Assembly: GCA_012511925.1 (NCBI GenBank)
Contig: JAAZFD010000336.1
Span: 1 to 11,180, forward strand
Direction of reading: 5' to 3'
DNA: 11,180 nt
Source of the DNA: Clostridiales bacterium
GTDB taxonomy: Bacteria > Bacillota > Clostridia > Christensenellales > CAG-138
The notes under the pieces are model-generated. The model was not told where the DNA came from. It searched no databases and saw only the letters and a list, made by a program, of their open reading frames with translations. How positions within the stretch are numbered: the stretch's first letter is position 1; every line of letters begins with the position of its first letter. The translations under genes and the position numbers were made by a program. Shown piece after piece: positions 1 to 7,421 of the stretch.

Positions 1-7
1 ATTATTT

Positions 8-12
8 CCTCC
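8..12 (-). promoter_or_regulatory. Shine-Dalgarno of the next gene off the left edge
   Basis: Read on the minus strand, the bases after the miaB stop contain GGAGG followed by AAATAAT up to the window edge. This is an ideal ribosome binding site whose start codon would lie immediately outside the window. It implies a closely spaced gene downstream of miaB in the same operon. In many Firmicutes that gene is mutS, but this is inference because no coding sequence is visible. Confidence 0.6.
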
Positions 13-16
13 GTAC

Positions 17-1414
17 TTATAGCAACTCACCGAAAAGCGAGTTGTGCTTTGTTTTAGTTATTTTTACATTCAAAAACTGCCCTATTAAGTCTTTGTCCCC
101 AGGGAAGTAAACCATTTTGAAATTGCTTAGCTTCCCAAAAGCCATAGGCTTGTCACGCATATCCACACCCTCAACAAAAACCTCGCCGATTGTACCTATA
201 TGCTTTTGATTATTCGTAGTAATTATTTCGGTACAACAGGAATTTAACCTGTGCAATCTTTCTTTTTTCACGATTTCGGGAACTTGCTCGTCCATCCTTG
301 CGGCAGCAGTTCCAGTTCTTGGTGAATACTTGAATGTAAATGCGGCTGAAAACTCCGCTTGCCTTACAATATCAAGTGTTGCTTCAAAATCTTCTTCAGT
401 TTCGGTTGGAAAGCCTACAATAATATCCGTAGTAATCTCAATACCCTCAACGTTTTTTCTTAACTCGTCAATAAGGTGCATATAATGAGCCGAATCATAT
501 TTGCGATTCATCAGCTTCAAAACCCTGTCGCTTCCCGACTGCACAGGCAAGTGAATATGGTTGCATACCTTTTCTAAGCCCGCCATTGCATCTATTAGTT
601 TATCAGATAAATCCTTTGGGTGAGAGGTCATAAAACGAATACGCCTTATTCCTTCAATATCGTTCATCGCATGAAGAACATCCGCAAAATCGTGTCCGTC
701 ATCAGATTTAAAAGAGTTCACATTCTGCCCTAAAAGCGTTATTTCCTTGTAGCCCTTATCTGCAAGGTGCATTGCTTCATCGATAATATCAGAAATATTC
801 CTTGAACGCTCTCTCCCTCGAACATAAGGAACGATGCAATACGAGCAAAAGTTATTGCACCCATACATAACCACAAGGCTTGTTGAAAGCGTATTTATTC
901 GTGTTGCAGGCAAGCCCTCGGGTATTTCGCCATCTGATTCTTGTACCTTCTTTACCCTTACCCCAGATAGCACCTTTTCAAACATTTGAGGAAACTCGTG
1001 TAGCTCGTTTGTGCCAAAAACCAAATCAACAAAGGGAAAACGCTTAAACAGTCTATCGGAAACTGCCTTTTGTTGCATCATGCAGCCGCATACACCTATT
1101 ATTAAATTAGGTCTTTCGTCTTTTATCTTTTTCAATGCGCCTATATTACCGAAAACACGCTTTTCTGCATGCTCACGCACGCAACAGGTATTGAATATTA
1201 TGAAATCAGCTTCAAATTTATTTTCAGAGGGCGTATAGCCCATTATATCCAGCATTCCACGCAGGCGTTCAGAATCGTGGTCGTTCATTTGACAACCATA
1301 CGATTCTACAAAATACTTTTTGCCTGCTCCATATTGCTCTTTAATGTGTCTTGCCGTTTCTTGCACATCTTGAATAGCTTTTTTAGGCACATGAACTATG
1401 TTTGTTCTTTCCAT
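17..1414 (-). CDS. miaB: tRNA-2-methylthio-N6-dimethylallyladenosine synthase MiaB
   Basis: This radical-SAM methylthiotransferase converts i6A37 to ms2i6A37 in tRNAs reading UNN codons, acting in the cytoplasm. The 465-residue protein has the full family layout. The N-terminal UPF0004 domain carries the three auxiliary-cluster cysteines: C41 (in ESYGCQMN), C77 (in NTCCVRE) and C111 (in GVCGCMMQ). The radical-SAM CxxxCxxC is at C186, C190 and C193 (YGCNNFCSYC, then IVPYVRGRERSR), typical of MiaB rather than MtaB or RimO. The C-terminal TRAM domain lies around residues 400-465. The ATG is preceded by a GGGAAAAAG stretch, a weak ribosome site. The gene lies 73 nt downstream of the CotH-like gene with its own possible promoter. 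The stop is TAA, and a strong ribosome site follows for another gene off-window. No defect is seen. Confidence 0.97.
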   Translation of the reverse strand: MERTNIVHVPKKAIQDVQETARHIKEQYGAGKKYFVESYGCQMNDHDSERLRGMLDIMGYTPSENKFEADFIIFNTCCVREHAEKRVFGNIGALKKIKDERPNLIIGVCGCMMQQKAVSDRLFKRFPFVDLVFGTNELHEFPQMFEKVLSGVRVKKVQESDGEIPEGLPATRINTLSTSLVVMYGCNNFCSYCIVPYVRGRERSRNISDIIDEAMHLADKGYKEITLLGQNVNSFKSDDGHDFADVLHAMNDIEGIRRIRFMTSHPKDLSDKLIDAMAGLEKVCNHIHLPVQSGSDRVLKLMNRKYDSAHYMHLIDELRKNVEGIEITTDIIVGFPTETEEDFEATLDIVRQAEFSAAFTFKYSPRTGTAAARMDEQVPEIVKKERLHRLNSCCTEIITTNNQKHIGTIGEVFVEGVDMRDKPMAFGKLSNFKMVYFPGDKDLIGQFLNVKITKTKHNSLFGELL

Positions 1415-1446
1415 TTCTTTTTCCCATACAAATAATTTACTTTCTA

Positions 1447-1475
1447 AGTATAGTGAAAAAATAGGATTTATGCAA
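1447..1475 (-). promoter_or_regulatory. Candidate miaB promoter
   Basis: On the minus strand TTGCAT (1470-1475) and TATACT (1447-1452) are separated by 17 nt. The -10 matches consensus at five of six positions and the -35 at three of six. It lies between the CotH-like gene and miaB, so miaB need not depend on read-through from the upstream gene. I see no hairpin terminator in the 73-nt gap. Confidence 0.45.
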
Positions 1476-1487
1476 GCAAGAGTTCTT

Positions 1488-3641
1488 TTATCCGAAAAGC
1501 TCCGCCATCCTTGCGTCAGATAAATTAAAGTAGCGTTTAATCCGTGTTTTCATTATCTCGGGGCGCTGTGCTACTATGCCTCTAAGATTATCGATACTGC
1601 TTAGCCAAGTCGCATAATTGCTTGGTCTATGCCACCTTTCAATATGTCGCTGCATCTCCGGCTCTAATTCCGTTATCATTTTTTCTAATAGCTTGTCCGC
1701 TTTACTGAATCTTTCCTTAATACACTCTGCGTATCTTTCGATTAACTTATTTCTCCATCCCTCATTCTTTTTTAATGCCGTTGGGATATACATATTTGTT
1801 AATGAACCATCGGGAGATGGCACGCCTGCACCTGTAAAAAATTTACTCAAAATATCCGTCCCAGCGTAACTAAAACCAAAATCTAAATCATAAAAAACGG
1901 GTCGCCACTTTATAGCGTAATCATAAGCATTCGCAAACTTCTGGTTAAACATATCCGCATTACCTATGTAGGATTGGGCGATTATGTAATCGATAAATGC
2001 ATCTGCGTCCACATATTTGCAAAATCTTTCGTAATTGCTTTGGTTGGACAAATCAAGGCTTTGCGCCATACTATATACCTCTTTTATTTGAGTATTACTT
2101 CCGGCTAAAACACCTAAATTTCTTCTGATAACATTCATCGTGCTGCGGTTTATTCCATAGCGAGAAGCATAAAAATCCTCATTTTGATTTTCTTTCAGGT
2201 CGTAAATTCCATAATAGCTACCGTTTATATAAACTACAACAAAGCGTGTTTCTGCATAATCAACATTCATACCCTTCATAAGCATAGAGCAATACGCATC
2301 TGCAATTCGAGAGCCTGAAAGGTTTTGTCCTGCATTCCTAAGCACTAATGATGAAAACCGAGTTATCGGGTAATCTTCAAAAAAAGGATATGTTACAGAA
2401 GAGCGTCCGTAAGCCCCCCTAAGATATAATGCCAAAGACTTTTGTGCGTACACCCTTGTGGAGTTACCTGCTACACGCACACCGGCGGGAAAGGAGGTTC
2501 CCAAAGAGCCGTCTTTATCAAAATACTCTATATAACATTCACGCTCAACTATAGGACCCGACTTATCCTTTACGGCGTAAACTTGGTTAAAATCATTTTT
2601 ATTTATAGACAAACACACAACAGGCAAGCTGTGGCGTTTTTCAATTAGATATGTTGCAACGACTTTTTCGCTTATTATCTTATTTTCGGAATATGAGATT
2701 GCAGATAAAACCGTTGTACTGCTAATTGTTATAGGAGCGGAATAAAGCGTTGATTCGTTTGTAGGCGCACTGCCGTTTGTAGTGTAGTAAATTTTGCTAT
2801 TAGCGTCAGCGCATGAAATCTCTAATGTTATGGAATCCGAGTAAAACCCTCCCACCATAGAAAAAACAGGGGTGGGGGAGTAGCCTGTAATCCCAGAATC
2901 GTTTTCTCTGTTCTTTGTAGGGGTGGTAAAAAACATCCTCTCCCCAGAATAATCGTTTGTTGCTCTGCCACTTGTGATATTAAGCCTTAAAGCCCCGGTT
3001 TCGAAAAAATCATATCCGTAGCCATTTTTATCAGACAATAAAAGGCTTTCGCCAGCCAAAGAAATACTAAAAGGTATTACATCATCACCTTGCTTCGTAG
3101 AATCCTTGCTTGCATAAAACACCTTGTACGACTTGGCATCTATAATTCCCGATAATTGAAAAAGCATAGGCTTATCTAAATCATTTGAAAGATAATAATT
3201 TGATAATTCAACATCGTTTTCAGAATCGTTATACAGCTCTACCCAATCCATATCGTCAGAACGGGCAGGGGAGGTTGCAGATACTTCAGAAATCCACAAG
3301 CTATTAGCGTTTAGCTTTTCAACATTTGTTATGCTGTCAAAACCCTTTGTGTAATTCTCTTGTCCTGGGGTTGCTTTTCCGAAATACATCATTTGACCAT
3401 CTTTAATGCCGTAAGAAATATCGTTTAGCCTGCATTCATCAGCAAAAAATACCTCTTGAACGAGCAGCTTCTCCAAATCGGTGAAAAAAAGCGATTCGCC
3501 CTTTGAAATCTTAAAATCTGTATGCAAATGCTTATCCTTATCAGACAAGTAAACAAGCAGGTATTCATACGGTTTTATCGTAATACCTGTTTGCTTCCAT
3601 TTGACTAACTCGGTAGCATCATCAGAAAGCGAATAAGTAGA
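1488..3641 (-). pseudogene. CotH-kinase C-terminal part lying after the in-frame stop
   Basis: This is the downstream 717 codons, uninterrupted to a TAA stop. They hold the rest of lamin-tail 3, all of lamin-tail 4 (WISEVSATSPARSDDMDWVELYND), a chitobiase-type sandwich with the typical YYTTNGSAPT and ATY signatures, and the CotH kinase domain. In full-gene numbering the likely ATP-contacting lysine is K763 (AQKSLALYLRG), the catalytic-type aspartate D925 with N933 (NADMFNQKFANAY), and the metal-binding DxD D947/D949 (YDLDFGFS). The catalytic set therefore looks intact. An in-frame TTG at 3548 is the first alternative start codon but has no ribosome site before it. I see no good internal initiation, so this part is probably made only if the TGA is read through or is an artefact. 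Confidence 0.65.
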
Positions 3642-3644
3642 TCA
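3642..3644 (-). other. Internal TGA at codon 362 of the CotH-like gene
   Basis: The codons are GAA TGA TCT. At the aligned position the second lamin-tail repeat has N-CTT-S and the fourth has GAA TTA TCA (E-L-S, 3201-3209). Leucine is thus expected, and one T-to-G change of TTA gives this TGA. Confidence 0.85.
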
Positions 3645-4727
3645 TTCTATTTCTTTTTCCGAATTGTTGTAAAGCTCTAACCATGCAGGTCTGTCGCCAT
3701 CCTCATCAATCAAGGTAGTAGCATTCTTAAGTTGAATCTCATTTACTATTACATAGTTCGAAATAGGCATATCGCTTTTTTCCTTTGATTGCAGAGTAGC
3801 GCCGCCGTTTTTCTCGCCCTTTGTTGGGAAGAGATAGTATTCGGTTTCAAAAGCATCGTTTACGCCAACAGATACATCTATCAAATCAAAGTATTCAGGA
3901 GATTGTTCTATACCGTTCACAGCTGAAAGGTACAAACAGCTTTCGTCTTTTCCAATTTTGAAGCTTGTGGTGTAGTCGCATTCGTCATCGTCAACACCAA
4001 GGCTAATCAAAACAAACTCTTTTGGCTTCAATGAGTAATCGGGCATTTGCCACTTCGTAGGGTTGTTTTTGTTGTCCGAAAGGTAATACCTACTAAGGTT
4101 GATTGTGTTATCAGTGGTATTAAAAATTTCTACCCATTTTCTCGTTGCTTCGCTGATAATTATTTCTTGGTTTTTGGAGTTTGTAATCTCATCAATCGTG
4201 CTATAAAAGTTACCTGTGTTTTTTTCTGCTGGTGTAGGCGAAGCGCAAAACTTGTAATCGCCTAAATCAATCCTTGCAAAGCTAACATCAACAGGTAAAA
4301 AGGGAACCACTACTTGGCTAACAAGTATTTGATTAGCATTAAAAAGAAATAGAGAAAAGCCATCTTTGGGAAGATTAAAGCCGATATTAACATATTTACT
4401 GCTTTGTTGGGGGTTGGTGCTTGCACAAAAAACATTGTAGGAGCCTGCCATAGCTTCGTATTCACCAAAGGTAAAGCTATTAGTGTTAGCTCCTTTAACT
4501 ATTTTTAACGTATAACCCACTAAATCTATCTTTGAGTCTGTGGGATTATAGAATTCTATCCAGTCGGGAGAATCTAATTCTGCATCCGTAAGGCTTTTTG
4601 AGTTAGAAGAAACCACTTCATTGATAACAATGTCTTTTAGCTTGTTTAGTGCAGGGGAAGAGCAACTAAGCATTGTTAAAACTATAGTTATTAGCAAAAG
4701 TATTAAGGATATTGCATTTTTTTTCAT
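3642..4727 (-). CDS. Lamin-tail-domain lipoprotein, N-terminal translatable part
   Basis: This is the 361-residue part that conventional translation would make. The start chosen is ATG 4725-4727, preceded by GGAGG four nucleotides upstream. An earlier in-frame ATG at 4770-4772 adds 15 residues but lies directly next to a perfect -10 element, so it should fall outside or at the very 5' end of the mRNA. The N-terminus (MKKNAISLILLL, ending MLSC at Cys22) is a lipoprotein signal peptide with a slightly loose lipobox. Two complete lamin-tail domains follow, recognisable by INEVVSSN...DWIEFYNPTD and IISEATRKWVEIFNTTD plus their closing TPAEKNTG and FPTKGEKNGG segments. The first third of another follows before the TGA. 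Alone, this fragment would be a surface lipoprotein without the kinase domain. Confidence 0.7.
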   Translation of the reverse strand: MKKNAISLILLLITIVLTMLSCSSPALNKLKDIVINEVVSSNSKSLTDAELDSPDWIEFYNPTDSKIDLVGYTLKIVKGANTNSFTFGEYEAMAGSYNVFCASTNPQQSSKYVNIGFNLPKDGFSLFLFNANQILVSQVVVPFLPVDVSFARIDLGDYKFCASPTPAEKNTGNFYSTIDEITNSKNQEIIISEATRKWVEIFNTTDNTINLSRYYLSDNKNNPTKWQMPDYSLKPKEFVLISLGVDDDECDYTTSFKIGKDESCLYLSAVNGIEQSPEYFDLIDVSVGVNDAFETEYYLFPTKGEKNGGATLQSKEKSDMPISNYVIVNEIQLKNATTLIDEDGDRPAWLELYNNSEKEIE

Positions 4728-4731
4728 GTCC

Positions 4732-4736
4732 CCTCC
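4732..4736 (-). promoter_or_regulatory. Ribosome binding site deciding the lipoprotein start
   Basis: GGAGG on the minus strand sits four nucleotides before ATG 4725-4727. The longer alternative start at 4772 has no comparable site. This supports the start that gives a canonical MKKN signal peptide. Confidence 0.8.
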
Positions 4737-4748
4737 GATTGTGAAATC

Positions 4749-4757
4749 ATTATACCA
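4749..4757 (-). promoter_or_regulatory. Second, extended -10 element before the CotH-like gene
   Basis: TGG followed by TATAAT on the minus strand forms an extended -10 without a clear -35. Transcription from it would start near 4742, leaving a leader of about 15 nt that still includes the GGAGG. It may be a tandem promoter or a chance AT-rich match. Confidence 0.35.
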
Positions 4758-4773
4758 AATATGTTCCGCCATG

Positions 4774-4801
4774 ATTATACATTACTCGTGCAGATTGTCA
4801 A
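4774..4801 (-). promoter_or_regulatory. Perfect-consensus promoter of the CotH-like gene
   Basis: On the minus strand TTGACA (4796-4801) and TATAAT (4774-4779) are separated by 16 nt; both hexamers are exact sigma-A consensus. Transcription would begin near 4767, about 40 nt before the ATG at 4727. Such a strong vegetative-type promoter argues against purely sporulation-specific expression. Confidence 0.75.
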
Positions 4802-4894
4802 ATGAATTGATAAAACACGATTCGCCATAGTATAACATTGCTTTTGAAAGAAGGTTTGATAAAATAACTTTTTTGTCGGAAATTAAATCAAGTG

Positions 4895-4923
4895 TTGACA
4901 AATTCGTTTCCCTAATATAAAAT
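4895..4923 (+). promoter_or_regulatory. Promoter of the GntR/FCD regulator
   Basis: An exact TTGACA (4895-4900) lies 17 nt before TAAAAT (4918-4923). Transcription would begin near 4930 with a leader of about 47 nt. It diverges from the CotH-like gene promoters at 4749-4801. Confidence 0.7.
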
Positions 4924-4945
4924 ATACACAGCGCAAAGAATTTGT
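4898..4945. repeat. Inverted repeat bracketing the regulator promoter
   Basis: ACAAATTC (4898-4905) overlaps the -35 and its exact reverse complement GAATTTGT (4938-4945) lies just past the expected transcription start. The 8-bp arms are 32 nt apart. The placement is suitable for autorepression by the adjacent GntR protein, but arms this short could arise by chance in AT-rich DNA. Confidence 0.3.
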
Positions 4946-4976
4946 TGCTAAAAATATTTTTAGACAGGTGAGGGTT

Positions 4977-5651
4977 ATGGATTTAAGAGCAATTGCAGAA
5001 GAGTTACAGCCTAAATCAATGGCTGCCAGAGATTGGGTATTTCAAGTTATTCGTACCGCAATTATCAGGGGAGTATTACCAGGCGGAGTGCCACTTCGTC
5101 AGGATGAAATCTCTCAAGCGTTAAGTGTAAGTCATATCCCCGTGCGTGAGGCTTTTAGACAGCTTGAAGCACAAGGGCTTGTACGCATTTATCCCAACAG
5201 GGGTGCTGTCGTTACAAAACTTACACTTGAAGAGATGAAAAACATCATGGATATTCGCATTTTATTAGAGCTTGGTGCAATTCGTGCAGCAGTAGCTTCA
5301 ACCTCGATGACAAACGATATTATTGAATCCGCACAAGCTATTTGTGAAGAGTTCAAGCATGAAACCGATATAAACAAGCTTGAAGATTTAAACCTTCGAT
5401 TCCACTTTGCTTTGTATCGCCCTGCGAACAATCTTGTATTAGAGCAATATATCGACCAGTTACATGCCAATGTGGATAGATATGTTCGTCCGTTCTATTC
5501 AGAAAATCAAATTCATAAGAACGCTTACGACGACCATATTATGTTACTTGAAGCATGTCGTTCAAGAGATGTAGAGCTTGCAAATGCGATTTTACGCACA
5601 CACTTAGAAACTACTAAGGTGCTGTTAATAAATTCGCCAGTTTTACTATAA
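4977..5651 (+). CDS. GntR-family regulator, FadR/FCD subfamily
   Basis: A 224-residue one-component transcription factor. The N-terminal winged helix-turn-helix (about 15-80) has the classic LRQDEISQALSVSHIPVREAFRQLEAQGLV pattern, split here as LRQDEISQAL, then SVSHIPVREAFRQLEAQGLV, and a wing NRGAVV. The helical C-terminal FCD ligand domain (about 85-215) retains putative metal-binding H143 (LRFHFALY), H187 (YDDHIMLLEA) and H209 (RTHLE). N139 stands where many relatives have aspartate. FCD proteins bind organic acids or similar metabolites; the ligand here is unknown. ATG 4977 is preferred because AGGTGA (4966-4971) precedes it; an in-frame GTG at 4968 lies within that ribosome site. The gene is flanked by the divergent CotH-like gene and the convergent ABC operon, either of which it might control besides itself. 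Confidence 0.92.
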   Translation: MDLRAIAEELQPKSMAARDWVFQVIRTAIIRGVLPGGVPLRQDEISQALSVSHIPVREAFRQLEAQGLVRIYPNRGAVVTKLTLEEMKNIMDIRILLELGAIRAAVASTSMTNDIIESAQAICEEFKHETDINKLEDLNLRFHFALYRPANNLVLEQYIDQLHANVDRYVRPFYSENQIHKNAYDDHIMLLEACRSRDVELANAILRTHLETTKVLLINSPVLL

Positions 5652-5683
5652 GCATTTATTCTCCTTTGATTTTTTTCGCTTTG

Positions 5684-5725
5684 TGAGGCGAGCGTTACCG
5701 CTCGCCTCATTAGGGTTTATTTTTT
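5684..5725 (+). terminator. Hairpin terminator after the GntR gene
   Basis: An 11-bp perfect stem, TGAGGCGAGCG (5684-5694) and CGCTCGCCTCA (5699-5709), closes a TTAC loop. On the plus strand TTAGGG and then TTTATTTTTT follow, so the U-tract is displaced by six bases and runs into the 3' end of the permease gene. On the minus strand the hairpin is followed by an A-rich tail, so it is less convincing as an intrinsic terminator for the ABC operon. Confidence 0.65.
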
Positions 5726-6550
5726 GCTATGAGAGCGCCAGTTCACAAGTGCCTTTTCAAACCATTGAACGGCAAAATACATCAATGCGGCTAAGAAGCA
5801 GATAATTACAATGCTCGTCATTACCAAATCAAGTTTAAATACTTGACCGCCATAAACAATCAAATAACCAAGCCCAGCCTTTGATACTAAGTATTCGCCA
5901 ACTAAAACGCCTACCCAGCTCATTCCCACGCTAATCTTTAGCGCCGATACAATTGTAGGCCCGCTTGCAGGCAACACAACCAATGAAAAGATTTGCCATT
6001 TGCTTGCCCCCAAGGTTTTCATAAGCATCTGTTTTTGAGCGTTCTCCTCCATAAATCCAGACAAAACCGTCATAATGGTTACTATTAGTGAAATAAGCAA
6101 TGCCATAACGATAATTGAGTTCATGCCTGCGCCTATCCAAACAATAAGAATAGGGCCCAAGGCGATTTTCGGAAGTGCATTAAGTATTACCAAGTACGGG
6201 TCTAATACCTTTTGAACGGTGTTTGACCACCAAAGAATTATCGCTATTCCCGTACCTGCCAATGTTCCTAAAACAAAGCCCAACACGGTTTCTGTTAGCG
6301 TTACGCCTATGTGCATCAAAAGGTCGCCGCCTTTGTAAAGGCTTCCAAGCGTTTGAATTATTCGAAGTGGACTACTAAATATGAAAGGGTCAACTATGTT
6401 TAATCTTGCAAAAACCTCCCATAACACAACGAAAACCACGAACAAAGCATACCGCAATATATTGATTAGCAGTTTGGTTCGTCTTATAGACTGTAAAAAC
6501 AGTATGTGCTCTGGTGAATAATCATTTTGTTTTGCTGTTTGTTTGTTCAT
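5717..6550 (-). CDS. ABC transporter permease, SsuC/TauC/ThiX-like
   Basis: A 277-residue inner-membrane subunit of a binding-protein-dependent importer (BPD_transp_1 fold). About six hydrophobic segments are visible: near 31-50, 82-107, 118-140, 145-166, 190-220 and 243-262. The ATPase-docking EAA loop spans about 170-194 (MKTLGASKWQIFSLVVLP). The PKIALGPILIVWIG and LGYLIVYGGQVFKLD stretches are typical of the nitrate/sulfonate/taurine/thiamine-precursor permease group, so the substrate cannot be chosen from this subunit. The ATG is preceded by AAGGAG with 8-nt spacing, located inside the end of the ATPase gene; the 29-nt overlap suggests translational coupling. No substrate-binding protein lies in the window, so it must be elsewhere or lost. 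Confidence 0.93.
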   Translation of the reverse strand: MNKQTAKQNDYSPEHILFLQSIRRTKLLINILRYALFVVFVVLWEVFARLNIVDPFIFSSPLRIIQTLGSLYKGGDLLMHIGVTLTETVLGFVLGTLAGTGIAIILWWSNTVQKVLDPYLVILNALPKIALGPILIVWIGAGMNSIIVMALLISLIVTIMTVLSGFMEENAQKQMLMKTLGASKWQIFSLVVLPASGPTIVSALKISVGMSWVGVLVGEYLVSKAGLGYLIVYGGQVFKLDLVMTSIVIICFLAALMYFAVQWFEKALVNWRSHSKK

Positions 6551-7313
6551 AATCTAACTCCTTCCATAAGGTATCAAAATATTCTTTAAATCCAGGTAAA
6601 TTCCTTGTAGATAATGCTCCGTTTTCTGTATTTAGCTCTATTATATGCTCCGAACGAACCGAAGCGGGTCTGCTCGTAAACACATACACCCTGCTCGACA
6701 TCGAAATAGCCTCTGCAATATCGTGAGTAACAAGGATGGCTGTCTTGCCCTCGGATTGAATTATCTTGTAAACCTCATCACCGAGCTTTAGCCTTGTTAA
6801 ATAATCCAACGAAGAAAAAGGCTCGTCAAGCAACAGCAAGCAAGGCGAAAAGGCAAGCGTTCTAATCAGAGCCGCTTTTTGTCTCATACCGCCCGAAAGC
6901 TGTCTTGGATAGTGGTTTCTAAACTCATAAAGCCCATAGCGGTTAAGCAATTCGAGAGCATACTCATGGGTCTCTTTGTTCAACATGTGCTTTACCTGTA
7001 AGCCTAACAGAACATTACCTTCGATTGTCCTCCAATCTAATAGATGGTCATGCTGTAGCATATAACCTATTTGAGATTGTGAGGAGTCGATTTCTTCAAC
7101 GCTTTTTCCGTTTATTAAAATTTCGCCTGCTGAAGGCTTAATAAACCCCGACAACAAGGATAACAGAGTTGTTTTACCACTACCCGATGGTCCTATTATC
7201 GCAACAAACTCGCCTTCGTTTACGCTCATACTTAGATTGTTTAACGCTTGGGTTTCTGCATGTGGTTCGTGATACACTAAACCAACATTTTTTATTTCTA
7301 CAAGTGGATGCAT
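6522..7313 (-). CDS. ABC transporter ATP-binding protein, SsuB/TauB-like
   Basis: A 263-residue ATPase that powers the permease encoded immediately downstream. All nucleotide-binding motifs are intact: Walker A GPSGSGKT at 41-48, Q-loop Q87 (YMLQHD), signature LSGGMRQ at 139-145, Walker B LLLLDEP at 159-165, D-loop SSLD, and switch histidine H197 (VTHD). The HDHLLDWRTIEGNV segment and C-terminal length match the nitrate/sulfonate/taurine import family. The ATG has a GGGGGAG ribosome site. The gene ends in TGA within the permease start region, which also shows that TGA is an ordinary stop codon in this genome. It is divergent from dnaX. No TPP riboswitch or other recognised leader is evident in the 135-nt gap, so a thiamine role is not supported. 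Confidence 0.94.
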   Translation of the reverse strand: MHPLVEIKNVGLVYHEPHAETQALNNLSMSVNEGEFVAIIGPSGSGKTTLLSLLSGFIKPSAGEILINGKSVEEIDSSQSQIGYMLQHDHLLDWRTIEGNVLLGLQVKHMLNKETHEYALELLNRYGLYEFRNHYPRQLSGGMRQKAALIRTLAFSPCLLLLDEPFSSLDYLTRLKLGDEVYKIIQSEGKTAILVTHDIAEAISMSSRVYVFTSRPASVRSEHIIELNTENGALSTRNLPGFKEYFDTLWKELDYEQTNSKTK

Positions 7314-7364
7314 TTTCTCCCCCTTATTTATTCATATACTTTAGGTTATTATTTTTAAGAGGCA

Positions 7365-7400
7365 TAAGTGCAGAACTTGTCGAAAACAAGAATTAACTTA
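7365..7400. repeat. Interrupted inverted repeat in the ABC/dnaX divergent region
   Basis: Outer arms TAAGT (7365-7369) and ACTTA (7396-7400) enclose inner arms CTTGT (7376-7380) and ACAAG (7386-7390) around CGAAA. The inner TTGT...ACAA pattern resembles FadR/FCD-type operator half-sites. It lies upstream of the ABC ATPase and next to the dnaX promoter. It is short and could be chance. Confidence 0.3.
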
Positions 7401-7421
7401 CAGTCCGTTTTGTGGTATAAT
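7393..7421 (+). promoter_or_regulatory. dnaX promoter, extended -10
   Basis: TATAAT (7416-7421) is preceded by TGG, giving an extended -10. TTAACT (7393-7398) lies 17 nt upstream as a four-of-six -35. Transcription would start near 7428, about 20 nt before the ATG at 7449, with AAGAGGG serving as ribosome site. Confidence 0.7.

Larger units (their letters stand above)
1488..4727 (-). pseudogene. Lamin-tail/CotH-kinase lipoprotein gene interrupted by one in-frame TGA
   Basis: Reading 4727 to 1488 in a single frame gives 1079 sense positions broken only by TGA at codon 362. Order in full-frame numbering: lipoprotein signal peptide 1-22; lamin-tail domains about 32-170, 188-305, 323-455 and 475-608; a chitobiase/hexosaminidase C-terminal-type beta-sandwich about 617-695; and a CotH kinase domain about 698-1068. 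The two halves are one gene. They share a frame, and the third lamin-tail repeat starts before the stop (PAWLELYNN) and finishes after it (YSLSDDATELVKWKQ), matching the second repeat residue for residue. CotH proteins are secreted atypical kinases that phosphorylate surface or spore-coat proteins. Whether this is a recent pseudogene, a read-through gene or a base-call error cannot be decided from the window. I label it a pseudogene because of the stop. Confidence 0.8.

Noticed and set aside
3546..3548. TTG at 3548 as the start of a separate CotH protein
   Set aside because: It falls in the middle of the third lamin-tail domain, has no ribosome site, and the frame is open upstream to the TGA with domain sequence continuing.
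3642..3644. TGA read as tryptophan or selenocysteine
   Set aside because: The ABC ATPase gene terminates at TGA, tryptophans in the window are encoded by TGG, and the aligned repeats have leucine here, so a reassigned code or selenoprotein is unlikely.
4728..4772. Longer start at 4772 for the lipoprotein (MAEHIWYNDF...)
   Set aside because: The ATG directly abuts the consensus -10 element and would precede or coincide with the transcription start; the GGAGG-led ATG at 4727 gives a proper signal peptide.
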